DNA of 51,173 bases from Tidjanibacter sp. (GCA_017936005.1 JAGBGK010000013.1:1-51173); one strand, 5' to 3'; positions 16,960-24,297 are shown, counted from the first letter of the stretch. Numbers and translations are program-made. The notes: generated by a model not told the origin, from the sequence alone.

Positions 16960-17604
16960 TCAGCCTTCGATAATCAACTCTTCGGTTCTCACTTTGGGCA
17001 CATAATGCACCCCTTTTTCGTCCCTCCAATAGTCGTGTGGCTCATTGGCCGCGATGGGTACGAGCTCAATTTTCTCGGCAGGCTTGCCTATGGCCACGAG
17101 CAATAGTGGCTCCAATGTGAGGCCGAGCGAGGCTTTGAGGGCTTCCTTGTCGAAGGCTCCGATGCAGATACCTCCGAGTCCTATCTCCACCGCTTGGAGC
17201 AACATAGTTTGGGCCGAGATACCCAAATCAATATAGGTGTAGTGGTCCGTTGGCGGCACGGCGCACACCACAATAAATGCCCTCGGCTCACATCCCTCTT
17301 GTGGAAGGTGCAGGTGGGGGAGTGCTCCACCCAAACGGAAGTGGGGCAACACCTTGTGTGCCTCCTCGGAGGTTACGAGTCGGAAACGCAACTGCTGTCG
17401 GTTGCGTGCCGAGGGGATGCGTGTGTTGCACTCCACGATGCGCAACAGTTGGTCCCTACGCACCGTGAAGGAGTTGTCGTAGCCCCTGTAACTGCGATTT
17501 TTGAGCAGCAGTTTGCCAAGCGATGCACTGCTCTTTGCACCACCACTCTTGGAGGCCTGCGCCTTGTAGTCCTCCATCTTCTTTTCCAAATAGTTGTCGG
17601 CCAT
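16960..17604 (-). CDS. Nitroreductase family protein
   Basis: FMN-dependent NAD(P)H oxidoreductase of 214 residues; physiological substrate unknown. The family pattern is visible: an N-terminal RSYRGYDN (RSxR, phosphate contact with FMN), NTRIPSARNRQQLRF, where most relatives have a similar S-x-x-N-x-Q stretch, and the C-terminal EIGLGGICIGAF. It begins with about 30 polar residues (KKMEDYKAQASKSGG) before the domain, a small extension. Its promoter region holds a GTCNAMC heptamer array. The gap of 101 bp to fadD makes co-transcription unlikely, as fadD has its own -7 box on the same strand further left. Confidence 0.88.
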   Translation of the reverse strand: MADNYLEKKMEDYKAQASKSGGAKSSASLGKLLLKNRSYRGYDNSFTVRRDQLLRIVECNTRIPSARNRQQLRFRLVTSEEAHKVLPHFRLGGALPHLHLPQEGCEPRAFIVVCAVPPTDHYTYIDLGISAQTMLLQAVEIGLGGICIGAFDKEALKASLGLTLEPLLLVAIGKPAEKIELVPIAANEPHDYWRDEKGVHYVPKVRTEELIIEG

Positions 17605-17612
17605 AAATATAT

Positions 17613-17643
17613 GTCTACCGTCGACCGTCCACCGTCGACCGAC
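17613..17643. repeat. GTCNAMC heptamer array (4 units)
   Basis: Units GTCTACC, GTCGACC, GTCCACC and GTCGACC run without gaps, followed by GAC and a T-run. The array fills the gap between the SDR stop (17657) and the nitroreductase start (17604). Confidence 0.9.
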
Positions 17644-17656
17644 TTTTTTTAATCCT

Positions 17657-18400
17657 TTATTTTACAAACGTGATGCGCTCCCAGAGTGGGCGAGGAACGA
17701 GGCTCCAACCCGCTACCACCAACTTGAAGCGCCAATCAATCGTGCAAATACGGCGGTGGCGTTTGATGGCCTTGATGGCCACACGAGCCACCTTTTCGGG
17801 CGAGAGTACTGCGGGGTATTTCTTGCCTGGTGTGAGTATGTCGGTCTGTGCATAGCCGGGGCGTATATCGGTGATGTGCAACCTCACGCCATCCATTCGT
17901 GCGTGCTGTGCGAGTGCGCTCAGGTAGGTGGTCTGCAACCTCTTGGTGGCCGAGTAGGCAGGTGCCAAGCCCATACCTTTGGTGCCCGCAATGGAGGTTA
18001 CGGCAGCGATGTGGCCCGCTCTACCGTTGGTGCGGAACCAATGGTAGGCGTGGTCGATGATGGTGACGAAACCCACAGAGTTTACCTCCGTGATGTGTCG
18101 CTCCTTACCCTCCTCCAATGTGGGGTTTTCGAAACCTGCGCCGGCAACGTGGAGTAGGATGTCCATACCGCCCATACGCTCAATTAGTTTGTCGAGTGTA
18201 GAGGGTGCATCTGTGGCTGCAACATCCATCACCTGCTGTTCTATTGGCTCTACGGCCACTCCTTTGTGCTCCTCCACAAAGGAGTCCAACAGTTCACTCC
18301 TGCGTCCTGCAATGCCAACCTTGTAGCCTGCTTTTACCAACTGTGAGGCCATCTCGCGCCCAAGACCCGAGGTGGCACCAATTACTATAATCTTCTTCAT
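17657..18400 (-). CDS. Short-chain dehydrogenase/reductase
   Basis: Cytosolic NAD(P)-dependent oxidoreductase of 247 residues; substrate unknown. The classical SDR pattern is present: cofactor loop GATSGLGRE (8-16), an Arg after the second strand (GRRSE, suggesting NADPH), HVAGAG in place of the usual NNAG, catalytic Ser in VTSIAG and the Tyr/Lys pair in YSATK. The start MKKIIVIGATSGLG is the natural one. It lies head to tail with the nitroreductase, with a 52-bp gap made mostly of heptamers. A promoter with both boxes is at 18480. Confidence 0.9.
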   Translation of the reverse strand: MKKIIVIGATSGLGREMASQLVKAGYKVGIAGRRSELLDSFVEEHKGVAVEPIEQQVMDVAATDAPSTLDKLIERMGGMDILLHVAGAGFENPTLEEGKERHITEVNSVGFVTIIDHAYHWFRTNGRAGHIAAVTSIAGTKGMGLAPAYSATKRLQTTYLSALAQHARMDGVRLHITDIRPGYAQTDILTPGKKYPAVLSPEKVARVAIKAIKRHRRICTIDWRFKLVVAGWSLVPRPLWERITFVK

Positions 18401-18479
18401 ATGTTTTTCGTGTGCCTATTTAGGTGTTCGTTTTCTTGTGTTTTGTTTGTTGTGGGAGTCGCCGCCCACATACGCCACA

Positions 18480-18510
18480 CAAATATATGGAATTTTATCC
18501 CAAATTCCAA
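18480..18510 (-). promoter_or_regulatory. Promoter of the SDR gene
   Basis: Minus-strand TATATTTG (18480-18487) with TTG at 18508-18510 and a 20-bp spacer, about 80 bp before the ATG at 18400. Confidence 0.6.
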
Positions 18511-18543
18511 AGGCCCAAGACTATACCTCTTTTTACCTATTAG

Positions 18544-18580
18544 CCCTTCCTGCCCCTTTCTGCTCTTTCTGCCTTTCTTG
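18544..18580. repeat. CTTTCTGCC nonamer repeats, first block
   Basis: Variants of the 9-bp unit CTTTCTGCC run in tandem here. The same unit recurs at 18745 and 27050. In two of the three places it leads into a hairpin or hairpin remnant with GGGGA and then TAATTTT. Confidence 0.65.
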
Positions 18581-18597
18581 CCGTTAAACAGACCTCT

Positions 18598-18633
18598 ATG
18601 GCACTGCGTGCCATCTCCCCTAACTTAGGGGAG
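18598..18633. repeat. Two stacked hairpins of an intergenic repeat
   Basis: ATGGCAC-TGC-GTGCCAT (7-bp stem) is followed directly by CTCCCCTAA-C-TTAGGGGAG (9-bp stem). The second hairpin recurs as CTCCCCT/AGGGGAG at 22810, followed there too by GAGTA, so it is a dispersed element. Confidence 0.65.
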
Positions 18634-18744
18634 GAGTAATTTTCAATTTTCGCAAATGCGAATAAGCGAGGGCAGAGGCCACTTGTGGACTATGCAGAGC
18701 GAGAGCATTTTAGACAAAATTTTATTTTGTCAATTTTCAATACC

Positions 18745-18765
18745 CTTTTCTGCCCTTTCTGCCCT
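18745..18765. repeat. CTTTCTGCC nonamer repeats, second block
   Basis: Two adjacent units (CTTTTCTGCC and CTTTCTGCC) follow a TTTTCAA heptamer and a GACAAAAT/ATTTTGTC hairpin (18713-18731). Confidence 0.6.
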
Positions 18766-18798
18766 CGTGGAGGCCAAGTCGTGGGTGGTTGCAAAAAA

Positions 18799-18949
18799 AA
18801 TGAGGAGTTCATTTCTGAACTCCTCTTTGGGTGACCGATGGGGTTCGAGGGTGCCGATGCACCCTCACGGGCTCTTTATCTACAACCCCCTAACCCCCCT
18901 TGAAAGGGGGCACTTCGTGGGTTCGAACCCTCCAAACAGCATAAAAGCA
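18799..18949. repeat. Tandem unit 1: copy of the tRNA-His 3' end with terminator hairpin
   Basis: Contains hairpin GAGGAGTTCA/TGAACTCCTC (18802-18825) and then GGGTGACCGATGGGGTTCGA (18829-18848), which equals the 3' 20 nt of tRNA-His on the other strand except for one base. It continues with GGGTGC/GCACCC, CCCCC/GGGGG and a palindrome GTGGGTTCGAACCC at 18917. Unit 2 starts 156 bp later with nearly the same content. Confidence 0.85.
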
Positions 18950-19107
18950 ATAAGGAGTTCCAAATGGAACTCCTTATCTCTTTGGGGTGACCGATGGGGT
19001 TCGAGGGTGCCGATGCACCCTCACGGGCTCTTTGTTTACAACCCCCTAACCCCCTTGAAAGGGGGCACTTCGTGGGTTCGAACCCATCAATGATGCATTT
19101 CAAAACA
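18950..19107. repeat. Tandem unit 2: copy of the tRNA-His 3' end with terminator hairpin
   Basis: Same order as unit 1: hairpin ATAAGGAGTTCC/GGAACTCCTTAT (18950-18977), tRNA-His 3'-end copy (18985-19004), G/C-rich hairpins and GTGGGTTCGAACCC. The next copy of the shared 20-mer, 157 bp on, is the 3' end of the real tRNA-His gene. Confidence 0.85.
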
Positions 19108-19142
19108 AATAGGAGTTCCAAACGGAACTCCTATTTGTTTTG
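19101..19142 (-). terminator. Terminator of tRNA-His
   Basis: A 19-bp perfect stem (GGAGTTCC core) with a 4-nt loop directly after the tRNA on the minus strand, ending in TTTTG. Confidence 0.9.
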
Positions 19143-19216
19143 GGTGACAGATGGGGTTCGAACCCACGACCCTTGGAACCACAATCCAATGCTCTGCCAA
19201 CTGAGCTACGGTCACC
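19143..19216 (-). tRNA. tRNA-His (anticodon GTG)
   Basis: Cloverleaf on the minus strand with D-arm GCTCAGTTGGCAGAGC, anticodon loop TTGTGGT and T-arm GTGGG-TTCGAAC-CCCAT. A G is present at position -1 (19216), as tRNA-His requires. CCA is not clearly encoded. The acceptor stem has a C-U mismatch at pair 6-67; the two 3'-end copies downstream carry the G that would restore this pair. Confidence 0.95.
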
Positions 19217-19260
19217 ATACAAGCCTACGCCTGAACGCAGGCTTTTTCTCTCAACGTGAA

Positions 19261-19512
19261 CTACAAGTGGTTAACGTGAACCTGCAAGCCGCTCTTCAAG
19301 TTAGCTGCTTTGTTCTTGTGAATTACGTTCTTCTTTGCGAGCTTGTCCAACATTGCAGCTACTTTGGGCAGAAGAGCCTCGGCAGCAGCCTTATCGGTGG
19401 TACCACGCAAAGCCTTCACCGCATTACGAGTGGTGCGGTGGTAGTACTTATTCTCCAACCTTTTTGTCTCGGTCTGGCGAATACGTTTCTTTGAAGACTT
19501 GTGATTTGCCAT
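19261..19512 (-). CDS. rpsT: 30S ribosomal protein S20
   Basis: Primary 16S rRNA-binding protein of the small subunit. The 83 residues are the normal size, very basic and helical, with the family start [13 protein letters not shown] and the block [15 protein letters not shown]. It lies between tRNA-Glu and tRNA-His on the same strand, with no promoter of its own evident, so the three may form one transcript from the promoter at 19694. Between rpsT and tRNA-His only a small hairpin (AGCCT/AGGCT) is seen. The start ATG is the only one before the conserved region. Confidence 0.97.
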   Translation of the reverse strand: MANHKSSKKRIRQTETKRLENKYYHRTTRNAVKALRGTTDKAAAEALLPKVAAMLDKLAKKNVIHKNKAANLKSGLQVHVNHL

Positions 19513-19546
19513 TGTTATTATTTTTTAAAATTTTTTGTTCTTTTTG

Positions 19547-19618
19547 CAGCCCATAGCAGAGTCGAACTGCTCTTTCAAGAATGAAAATCTTGCGTCCTAA
19601 CCGATAGACGAATGGGCC
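19547..19618 (-). tRNA. tRNA-Glu (anticodon TTC)
   Basis: Minus-strand cloverleaf of 72 nt. The acceptor GGCCCAT pairs with ATGGGCT (G-U at 1-72), the anticodon loop is TTTTCAT inside the stem AAGA/TCTT, and the T-loop has TTCGACT. CCA is not encoded in full (G then CA). It is the first gene after the promoter at 19694. Confidence 0.95.
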
Positions 19619-19693
19619 CCGACACCTACTACAAGGTGTTGCTTTATGTTGAGTACCTGTGTGTTTCCACTTTTAGGTACCTTTTAAGCGGTG

Positions 19694-19723
19694 CAAAGGT
19701 AATCAAAAAATGGATATTTGCAA
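19694..19723 (-). promoter_or_regulatory. Promoter of tRNA-Glu / rpsT / tRNA-His
   Basis: Minus-strand TACCTTTG (19694-19701) with TTG at 19721-19723 and a 19-bp spacer. The same strong form, GATTACCTTTGCACC, stands before tRNA-Met at 24298. Confidence 0.75.
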
Positions 19724-19741
19724 ACAAAGTTGCTAACTTTT

Positions 19742-20527
19742 TTACTTTTTTAGTCGCACATTGCCCCTCTCGGCGTCGAACTCAATCTGGGTGGTGCTGA
19801 AAAGTTGCTGCATTTGTCCGCTGTTGATGAGCATTTCGGCTGTCCCGTGGTGGAACTTACCGCCCTCAATCATCGCTATCGTGTCGCACAGTTCAATGGC
19901 TATCGACAAGTCGTGGGTGGAAAAGATGACACACTTGCCCTCCTTGTGGGCCAGCCTCTTCAACAGCAAACACACCTCATATTTGTTGGGCAGGTCAAGG
20001 AAGGCCGTGGGCTCGTCGAGCAGGATGATGGGGGTGTCCTGCGCCAATGCTCTGGCTATCATAACCCTTTGTCTTTCGCCGTCGCTGAGGCTATCCATTG
20101 AGGCCTCCTCAAAGCCACTCATTCCCACCAACGCCAACGACTTCCTGACAACCTCTTCGTCCTCGGCTGTGAGCCTGCCCACCCAATTGGTGTAGGGGGC
20201 CCTGCCGAGCGACACCACGTCCCAAACGTGGAGGTTTTGCACCCTCACATCCTCGGTGGAAACGAAGGCTATGCGTGCGGCTATCTCCTTGCGAGAGAGG
20301 GCGTTAATGTCCTTGCCCTCAATGGTTATGTGTCCGCTCTGGGGTTTGGCGAGTGCGGCAATGGTGCGTAGTAGGGTACTCTTGCCCGTGCCGTTGCGTC
20401 CGATGAGTGCCGTGAGTTCTCCCCAACCGAAACCCACCGAGGCCTCGGCCATAAGTACCCTGCTACCATAACCGAGTGTTACGGAGTCGAGTTCGACGGT
20501 GTTTATGCGTTCCAAAGTCTGTTCCAT
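19742..20527 (-). CDS. ABC importer ATP-binding protein, FecE/BtuD type
   Basis: ATPase of an iron-siderophore, haem or cobalamin importer. Its 261 residues show Walker A GRNGTGKST, Q-loop region FVSTEDV, signature LSDGERQR (D in place of the usual G), Walker B IILLDEPTAFLD and switch His in STHD. The C-terminal tail has the family pattern MIEGGKFHHGTAEML. It is the last of three genes: binding lipoprotein (22722), permease (21596) and this one, 13 bp after the permease stop. No riboswitch is visible upstream, and since cobalamin systems in Bacteroidetes usually have one, iron or haem is slightly favoured. Confidence 0.88.
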   Translation of the reverse strand: MEQTLERINTVELDSVTLGYGSRVLMAEASVGFGWGELTALIGRNGTGKSTLLRTIAALAKPQSGHITIEGKDINALSRKEIAARIAFVSTEDVRVQNLHVWDVVSLGRAPYTNWVGRLTAEDEEVVRKSLALVGMSGFEEASMDSLSDGERQRVMIARALAQDTPIILLDEPTAFLDLPNKYEVCLLLKRLAHKEGKCVIFSTHDLSIAIELCDTIAMIEGGKFHHGTAEMLINSGQMQQLFSTTQIEFDAERGNVRLKK

Positions 20528-20540
20528 AGGGTTGAACTTG

Positions 20541-21596
20541 CTACATCATTGTTTTACGGTTGCGGACAATCACCACCACAACAATAGGGATACCCACAAG
20601 GGCCGATATGGTGTTAATGGGGAGTGTCATATCTCCGGCAGGGAGTGTGGAAGCCACGTCGCACAGCAACATCATTGCAGCGCCTGTGAGCATAGTGGCC
20701 GGTACGAGTACCTTGTGGTCGGCCTCACGGAACATCATACGGGCAACGTGCGGTACGGCAAGGCCAATGAAACCGATAGGGCCGCAGTAGGCCGTGATGG
20801 TACCCGCCAGCAGTACGGTGGTGAGCGTTACGCCAAAGCGTATCTGTTTGATATTTAATCCCATAGTGCGGGCATAGTTCTCGCCCAACAGGAGTATGTT
20901 CAGAGGCTTAATGAGTAGTACCGAGAGGAGTAGACCAATGGCCACAATGGGAACGATGATGTTCAACTGCTCCAACGTTACACCTCCGAGCGAGCCCATA
21001 GTCCACACCACATACGATTTGAGGGCACCCTCGGGCGAGAGATACTGCATAACCTCCACGAGGGCAGAGGCTGCGCTGCCGAACATCATACCGAGAATCA
21101 ACACCGTCATAATGTTCTTGATGCGTGCCGTTACGGCCATCACTATTGCCATCACACCTGCGGCTCCAATCCACGCTGCACCGGCCACACCGAGGTTTTG
21201 CACCACGGGGTTGGCGGATGATATGCCGAGGAGTGGTAATCCGAGTAGCATCAGAGCCACGCCCAGACTTGCGCCCGAACTCACGCCCAAAACGTAGGGC
21301 CCTGCGAGGGGGTTACGGAAGAGGGTTTGCATTTGCAGGCCAACGGTGGATAGTGCCGCACCGGCCAGCAGAGCCATAATGGCTTTGGGGAGTCGGAAGT
21401 TGCGTATGATGACGGCGTAGGTGTCGTTACTCGATGCACCTCTTAGCGCATTCCACACCTCGCCGAGTGGTACAGCCACCGAGCCGACCACCAAGTCGGC
21501 CACGAAGAGTACCACCATCGCCACGACGAGCACTGCAAACAGTATGTTCTGACGGTATTTCAATTTTGATTTTTTTTTAATTTTTAATGCTCTCAA
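20541..21596 (-). CDS. FecCD-family ABC permease
   Basis: Membrane channel subunit of the iron/haem/cobalamin importer. It has 351 residues with about ten hydrophobic helices. Family marks are LPKAIMALLAGAALSTVGLQMQ, NPLAGPYVLGVSSGA and GFIGLAVPHVAR, the last being the loop that contacts the ATPase. The start overlaps the end of the binding-protein gene by 20 bp, so translation is probably coupled. The first 15 residues are Lys-rich (KIKKKSKLK), fitting a cytosolic N-terminus. The partner for outer-membrane uptake could be the TonB receptor at 11.7-14.0 kb, but no shared control is seen. Confidence 0.92.
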   Translation of the reverse strand: MRALKIKKKSKLKYRQNILFAVLVVAMVVLFVADLVVGSVAVPLGEVWNALRGASSNDTYAVIIRNFRLPKAIMALLAGAALSTVGLQMQTLFRNPLAGPYVLGVSSGASLGVALMLLGLPLLGISSANPVVQNLGVAGAAWIGAAGVMAIVMAVTARIKNIMTVLILGMMFGSAASALVEVMQYLSPEGALKSYVVWTMGSLGGVTLEQLNIIVPIVAIGLLLSVLLIKPLNILLLGENYARTMGLNIKQIRFGVTLTTVLLAGTITAYCGPIGFIGLAVPHVARMMFREADHKVLVPATMLTGAAMMLLCDVASTLPAGDMTLPINTISALVGIPIVVVVIVRNRKTMM

Positions 21597-22722
21597 AGTA
21601 GTGCATCTTGTGTCCTCCGCTTCTTTCGGGGTGGAGGATTGTAATCATATCGGCCAGCACCACGTCGGCCCACACGGCTCCGCTTTCCCAAAAGTCGCTA
21701 CCACCGGCGGGGGTACTGATGGCGGTGCAGTTGTAGACACGTCCCTTGCGTACCACATCCACACCTGCAAACTTGGGGTTTTCGGCCACAAGTTGCTCCA
21801 TAGTGCGTGCGCTGTTGGGGTTGAGCCACACGTCTGCCTGCGAGAGCCACACATAGGCACTCTCGCCACTAATGGGGCGTGAGGAGGTGGAGTCGTTGTT
21901 ACCCTTGCACACATAGTCGCCACCCGCATCCTCCACGAGGGCCACGATGTAGCACTTGTCGGCAGGCACAAACCACACATCCTTGTATGGTGAGTTGAAC
22001 ATTACCTTTGGTCTACTATCCACATCAAGCATCGCCAAGCGCAGGCTCTCATACCTCTCGCCAATCTGCCCGAAGAGATCCTCGGCCTCCTCTCGGCATC
22101 CCAACACCTCGCCCACGGCCACTATCCACTCGCTCTTGCCGAGTGGACTACGCTCGTGTTGCTCGTTCATATATATATATGGAACACCCAACTCGGTGAG
22201 TTTGCCGTTGAGGGTTGTGTTATCGCCCGTGGTGCCGTAGATGAAAGCCACATCGGGGCGCAATGAGGCGATGAGTTCGTAGTTGATGGCCGTGTCATAG
22301 CCTATCTCCCTAACTTTGCCCTCTGCCACGCCTTTGCGGATATGGGGATTGGTGATGTAGTCGGCACCACTCACGCCCACGATTCTTTCCGTCAACCCAA
22401 GCGCATCAATGAAGGCAACGTGGCTCGACGACATACACACGATTCTCTGCGGCTCGGCTCCTACGACCACACCCCCGAAACCTTTGGGTGCGCTCTCGCC
22501 ACCTCGGGCAATGAATACCTCACGGGTGGGTGCGCCCATCGTTGCGGGCATTAGGCGTAGGATGGTCGATTCCCCCTCGGTTGCCACAATCTTAAAGCCC
22601 TCGGCGGAGTGGGGAGTGTAGACCACCTCACCACCACTTGTGGTGCCCGCAGCCGGACACCCTGTGAGTAGCAAAGCCACTCCCAGCAACGCAACGAGAT
22701 ATGTAAATAATCTAATTCTCAA
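21577..22722 (-). CDS. ABC importer substrate-binding lipoprotein (FecB/BtuF-like)
   Basis: Periplasmic lipoprotein that captures an iron complex, haem or corrinoid for the permease. The 381 residues have a hydrophobic leader with lipobox LTGC (Cys about 22). The binding fold begins near RIVCMSSSHVAFIDALGL and shows the long-helix type region EVLGCREEAEDLFGQIGERYESL, and later AYVWLSQADVWLNP. No ATG is in frame ahead of the signal peptide: the only usable start is a TTG (22720-22722) that is itself part of the heptamer TTGAGAA, with an in-frame TGA two codons before it. First gene of the importer operon. Confidence 0.85.
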   Translation of the reverse strand: MRIRLFTYLVALLGVALLLTGCPAAGTTSGGEVVYTPHSAEGFKIVATEGESTILRLMPATMGAPTREVFIARGGESAPKGFGGVVVGAEPQRIVCMSSSHVAFIDALGLTERIVGVSGADYITNPHIRKGVAEGKVREIGYDTAINYELIASLRPDVAFIYGTTGDNTTLNGKLTELGVPYIYMNEQHERSPLGKSEWIVAVGEVLGCREEAEDLFGQIGERYESLRLAMLDVDSRPKVMFNSPYKDVWFVPADKCYIVALVEDAGGDYVCKGNNDSTSSRPISGESAYVWLSQADVWLNPNSARTMEQLVAENPKFAGVDVVRKGRVYNCTAISTPAGGSDFWESGAVWADVVLADMITILHPERSGGHKMHYFESIKN

Positions 22723-22729
22723 TTCTCAA
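22716..22729. repeat. AT-rich heptamers over the start of the ABC binding-protein gene
   Basis: Two exact units TTCTCAA in tandem. Read on the minus strand they are TTGAGAA, and the TTG of the downstream unit is the start codon of the binding protein. Confidence 0.75.
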
Positions 22730-22809
22730 TTTCTATTTGATTGTCAAGACATACCCGAAGATTGTTTTTCGCCATTCGGCGAGTTGCAATTTCGACCACC
22801 CCTCCCGAC

Positions 22810-22828
22810 CTCCCCTTTCGTAGGGGAG
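22810..22828. repeat. CTCCCCT/AGGGGAG hairpin of the intergenic element
   Basis: A 7-bp stem with loop TTCGT, followed by GAGTA. It is a second copy of the hairpin at 18615. Since it lies between the serine dehydratase stop and the ABC operon start, it could also act on transcripts, but no T-run follows. Confidence 0.55.
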
Positions 22829-22866
22829 GAGTACTAATTGCAAGACCAAAAGGTAGTGCGTCCCTC

Positions 22867-22887
22867 AAATTTCAATTTTCAATTCTA
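22867..22887. repeat. AT-rich heptamers at the serine dehydratase stop
   Basis: Units of the type TTTCAAT followed by TCTACAA; the stop codon of the serine dehydratase gene (CTA on +, 22885-22887) is inside the last unit. Confidence 0.6.
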
Positions 22888-24078
22888 CAACGTGGCCAAT
22901 CCACCCTCTGATGTTTCCTTGTACAACGATGGCAGGTCGTGGCCCGTCTTTTTCATAACTTTCACCACGCTGTCAAACGACACTCGGTGTTTGCCGTCGG
23001 TGTAGAAGGCGTAGATTTGTGCGTCAATAGCCCTTGCTGCGGCCATAGCATTGCGCTCGATACAAGGTATTTGCACGAGTCCGCACATCGGGTCGCAGGT
23101 CATACCGAGGTGGTGTTCGAGGGCCATCTCGGCGGCATACTCAATCTGTGCAGGCGAGCCACCCATCAACTGACTTGCGGCAGCGGCAGCCATTGCACAC
23201 GCAACACCCACCTCGCCCTGGCAGCCTACCTCCGCACCCGACACCGAGGCGTTGGCCTTCACGATTGCACCCACAAGGCCCGCAGTGGCCAACGCACGCA
23301 CAATCTGTATGTCGCTAAACTCATATTCTTCCTGCAATAGGTACAGCACAGCAGGCACAACACCACACGAGCCACACGTTGGGGCGGTAACGATGGTTCC
23401 ACCGGCGGCGTTCTCCTCGCTCACGGCCAGAGCGTAGGCAAACAGAAGGCCCTGTGTGCGTAGGCTGTCCTTGTAGCCCCTCGAACGCACATAGTAGCTT
23501 GCGGCCTTACGACGTAGGTTGAGCGCACCAGGCAGTACACCCTCGTTGGAGAGTCCGTTCTGCACGGCCCCACGCATATTGCCCCACACGTTCATAAGAT
23601 AGTCCTTGATATCCTTGCTCTCGTTCTCAAAGACATATTCCCAGTAGCTGCGGCCCGTCTTGCCACACCACTCCATAATGTCGGTCAGAGTGGTCAACGG
23701 ATAGATGTGTTCGTCGGCCGACGACTCTTCGCCCTCGCGCACGATTGTACCACCACCGGTGCTGTAATAGATGGCGCTGTCGGTGGTTGTTCCCTCGCTG
23801 TCGAGTGCCTCAAACTTCAAAGCGTTGGGGTGGAAGGGGAGGAATTCCTGTGGCCTCCACACTATTTCCACGGGGGCAACGGGGGAGAGTACCTCCTCAA
23901 TGGCCACGTTGGTAAGGTGTCCCTTGCCGGTTGCTGCCAACGAGCCGTAGAGTGTTACTCGGAACGCGGCTGCAGAGGTGTGTGCTTCAAGGAATGCTGT
24001 CGAAGCCTTCTTGGGGCCCATTGTGTGGCTGCTCGAAGGGCCCTTGCCGATGACGAAAATATCTTTGATGGATTTCAT
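22885..24078 (-). CDS. sdaA: L-serine dehydratase (ammonia-lyase), iron-sulfur type
   Basis: Converts L-serine to pyruvate and ammonia using a [4Fe-4S] cluster. The 397 residues carry both the small N-terminal domain and the catalytic domain in one chain. The N-terminus has GPSSSHTMGP. Cluster Cys candidates are in APTCGSCGV and in DPMCGLVQIPC, and the C-terminal half has ERNAMAAARAI. It is a little shorter than the E. coli enzyme (about 454), as in many single-chain Bacteroidetes forms. It is transcribed alone, with a -7 box 27 bp before its ATG. The stop overlaps a heptamer array. Confidence 0.95.
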   Translation of the reverse strand: MKSIKDIFVIGKGPSSSHTMGPKKASTAFLEAHTSAAAFRVTLYGSLAATGKGHLTNVAIEEVLSPVAPVEIVWRPQEFLPFHPNALKFEALDSEGTTTDSAIYYSTGGGTIVREGEESSADEHIYPLTTLTDIMEWCGKTGRSYWEYVFENESKDIKDYLMNVWGNMRGAVQNGLSNEGVLPGALNLRRKAASYYVRSRGYKDSLRTQGLLFAYALAVSEENAAGGTIVTAPTCGSCGVVPAVLYLLQEEYEFSDIQIVRALATAGLVGAIVKANASVSGAEVGCQGEVGVACAMAAAAASQLMGGSPAQIEYAAEMALEHHLGMTCDPMCGLVQIPCIERNAMAAARAIDAQIYAFYTDGKHRVSFDSVVKVMKKTGHDLPSLYKETSEGGLATL

Positions 24079-24104
24079 CTCTTTTTCTCTTGTTTATAAG
24101 TGCG

Positions 24105-24112
24105 CAAATATA
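24105..24112 (-). promoter_or_regulatory. -7 element of the serine dehydratase gene
   Basis: TATATTTG on the minus strand, 27 bp before the ATG. No good -33 box is seen. Confidence 0.5.
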
Positions 24113-24172
24113 CCTATTAAAATTGAGAATAGAGAGGGAAGAATTGATAATTTTAGGGCTTGGTGAAAATAA

Positions 24173-24204
24173 AAAACGGCAACTCCCTTTGGAATTGCCG
24201 TTTT
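24173..24204 (-). terminator. Terminator of tRNA-Met
   Basis: A 10-bp stem AAAACGGCAA/TTGCCGTTTT with an inner TCC/GGA pair set, directly after the encoded CCA of the tRNA; a T-run follows on the minus strand. Confidence 0.85.
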
Positions 24205-24280
24205 GGTAGCGAGACCCGGGATTGAACCGGGGACCTCATGATTATGAATCATGCGCTCTAACCAGCTGAGCTATCTCGCC
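24204..24280 (-). tRNA. tRNA-Met (anticodon CAT), elongator type
   Basis: A 77-nt minus-strand cloverleaf with encoded CCA. The acceptor GGCGAGA pairs with TCTCGCT (G-U at 1-72), so it is not an initiator with an open 1-72 pair of the C-A type. The anticodon loop TTCATAA gives CAT. A tRNA-Ile whose C34 is modified to lysidine cannot be excluded from the gene alone. Confidence 0.9.
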
Positions 24281-24297
24281 ATTGCTCAAAAGCGGTG

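Larger units (their letters stand above)
18401..19142. other. Gene-free repeat-rich region
   Basis: These 740 bp contain no credible gene; open frames on either strand are short and low in complexity. From left to right it holds the SDR promoter, nonamer CTTTCTGCC repeats, two stacked hairpins (18598-18633), AT heptamers, a second nonamer block and two tandem units carrying copies of the tRNA-His 3' end with terminator hairpins. Confidence 0.8.

Noticed and set aside
18401..18628. Short open frames (about 75 codons) upstream of the SDR gene
   Set aside because: They are made of Phe/Leu/Cys-rich low-complexity sequence from the promoter and nonamer repeats and have no homology signs.
18713..18731. 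GACAAAAT/ATTTTGTC hairpin as a terminator
   Set aside because: No gene on either strand ends near it; it is one piece of the repeat-rich region.
19222..19245. Hairpin AGCCT/AGGCT between rpsT and tRNA-His as a terminator
   Set aside because: The T-run lies on the + side, while the genes are read on -, so it would not stop their transcript; it may only be a processing site.
22723..22884. Cobalamin riboswitch before the ABC importer
   Set aside because: The gap holds heptamers and a small hairpin but no B12-box or the long paired domain such a riboswitch needs.
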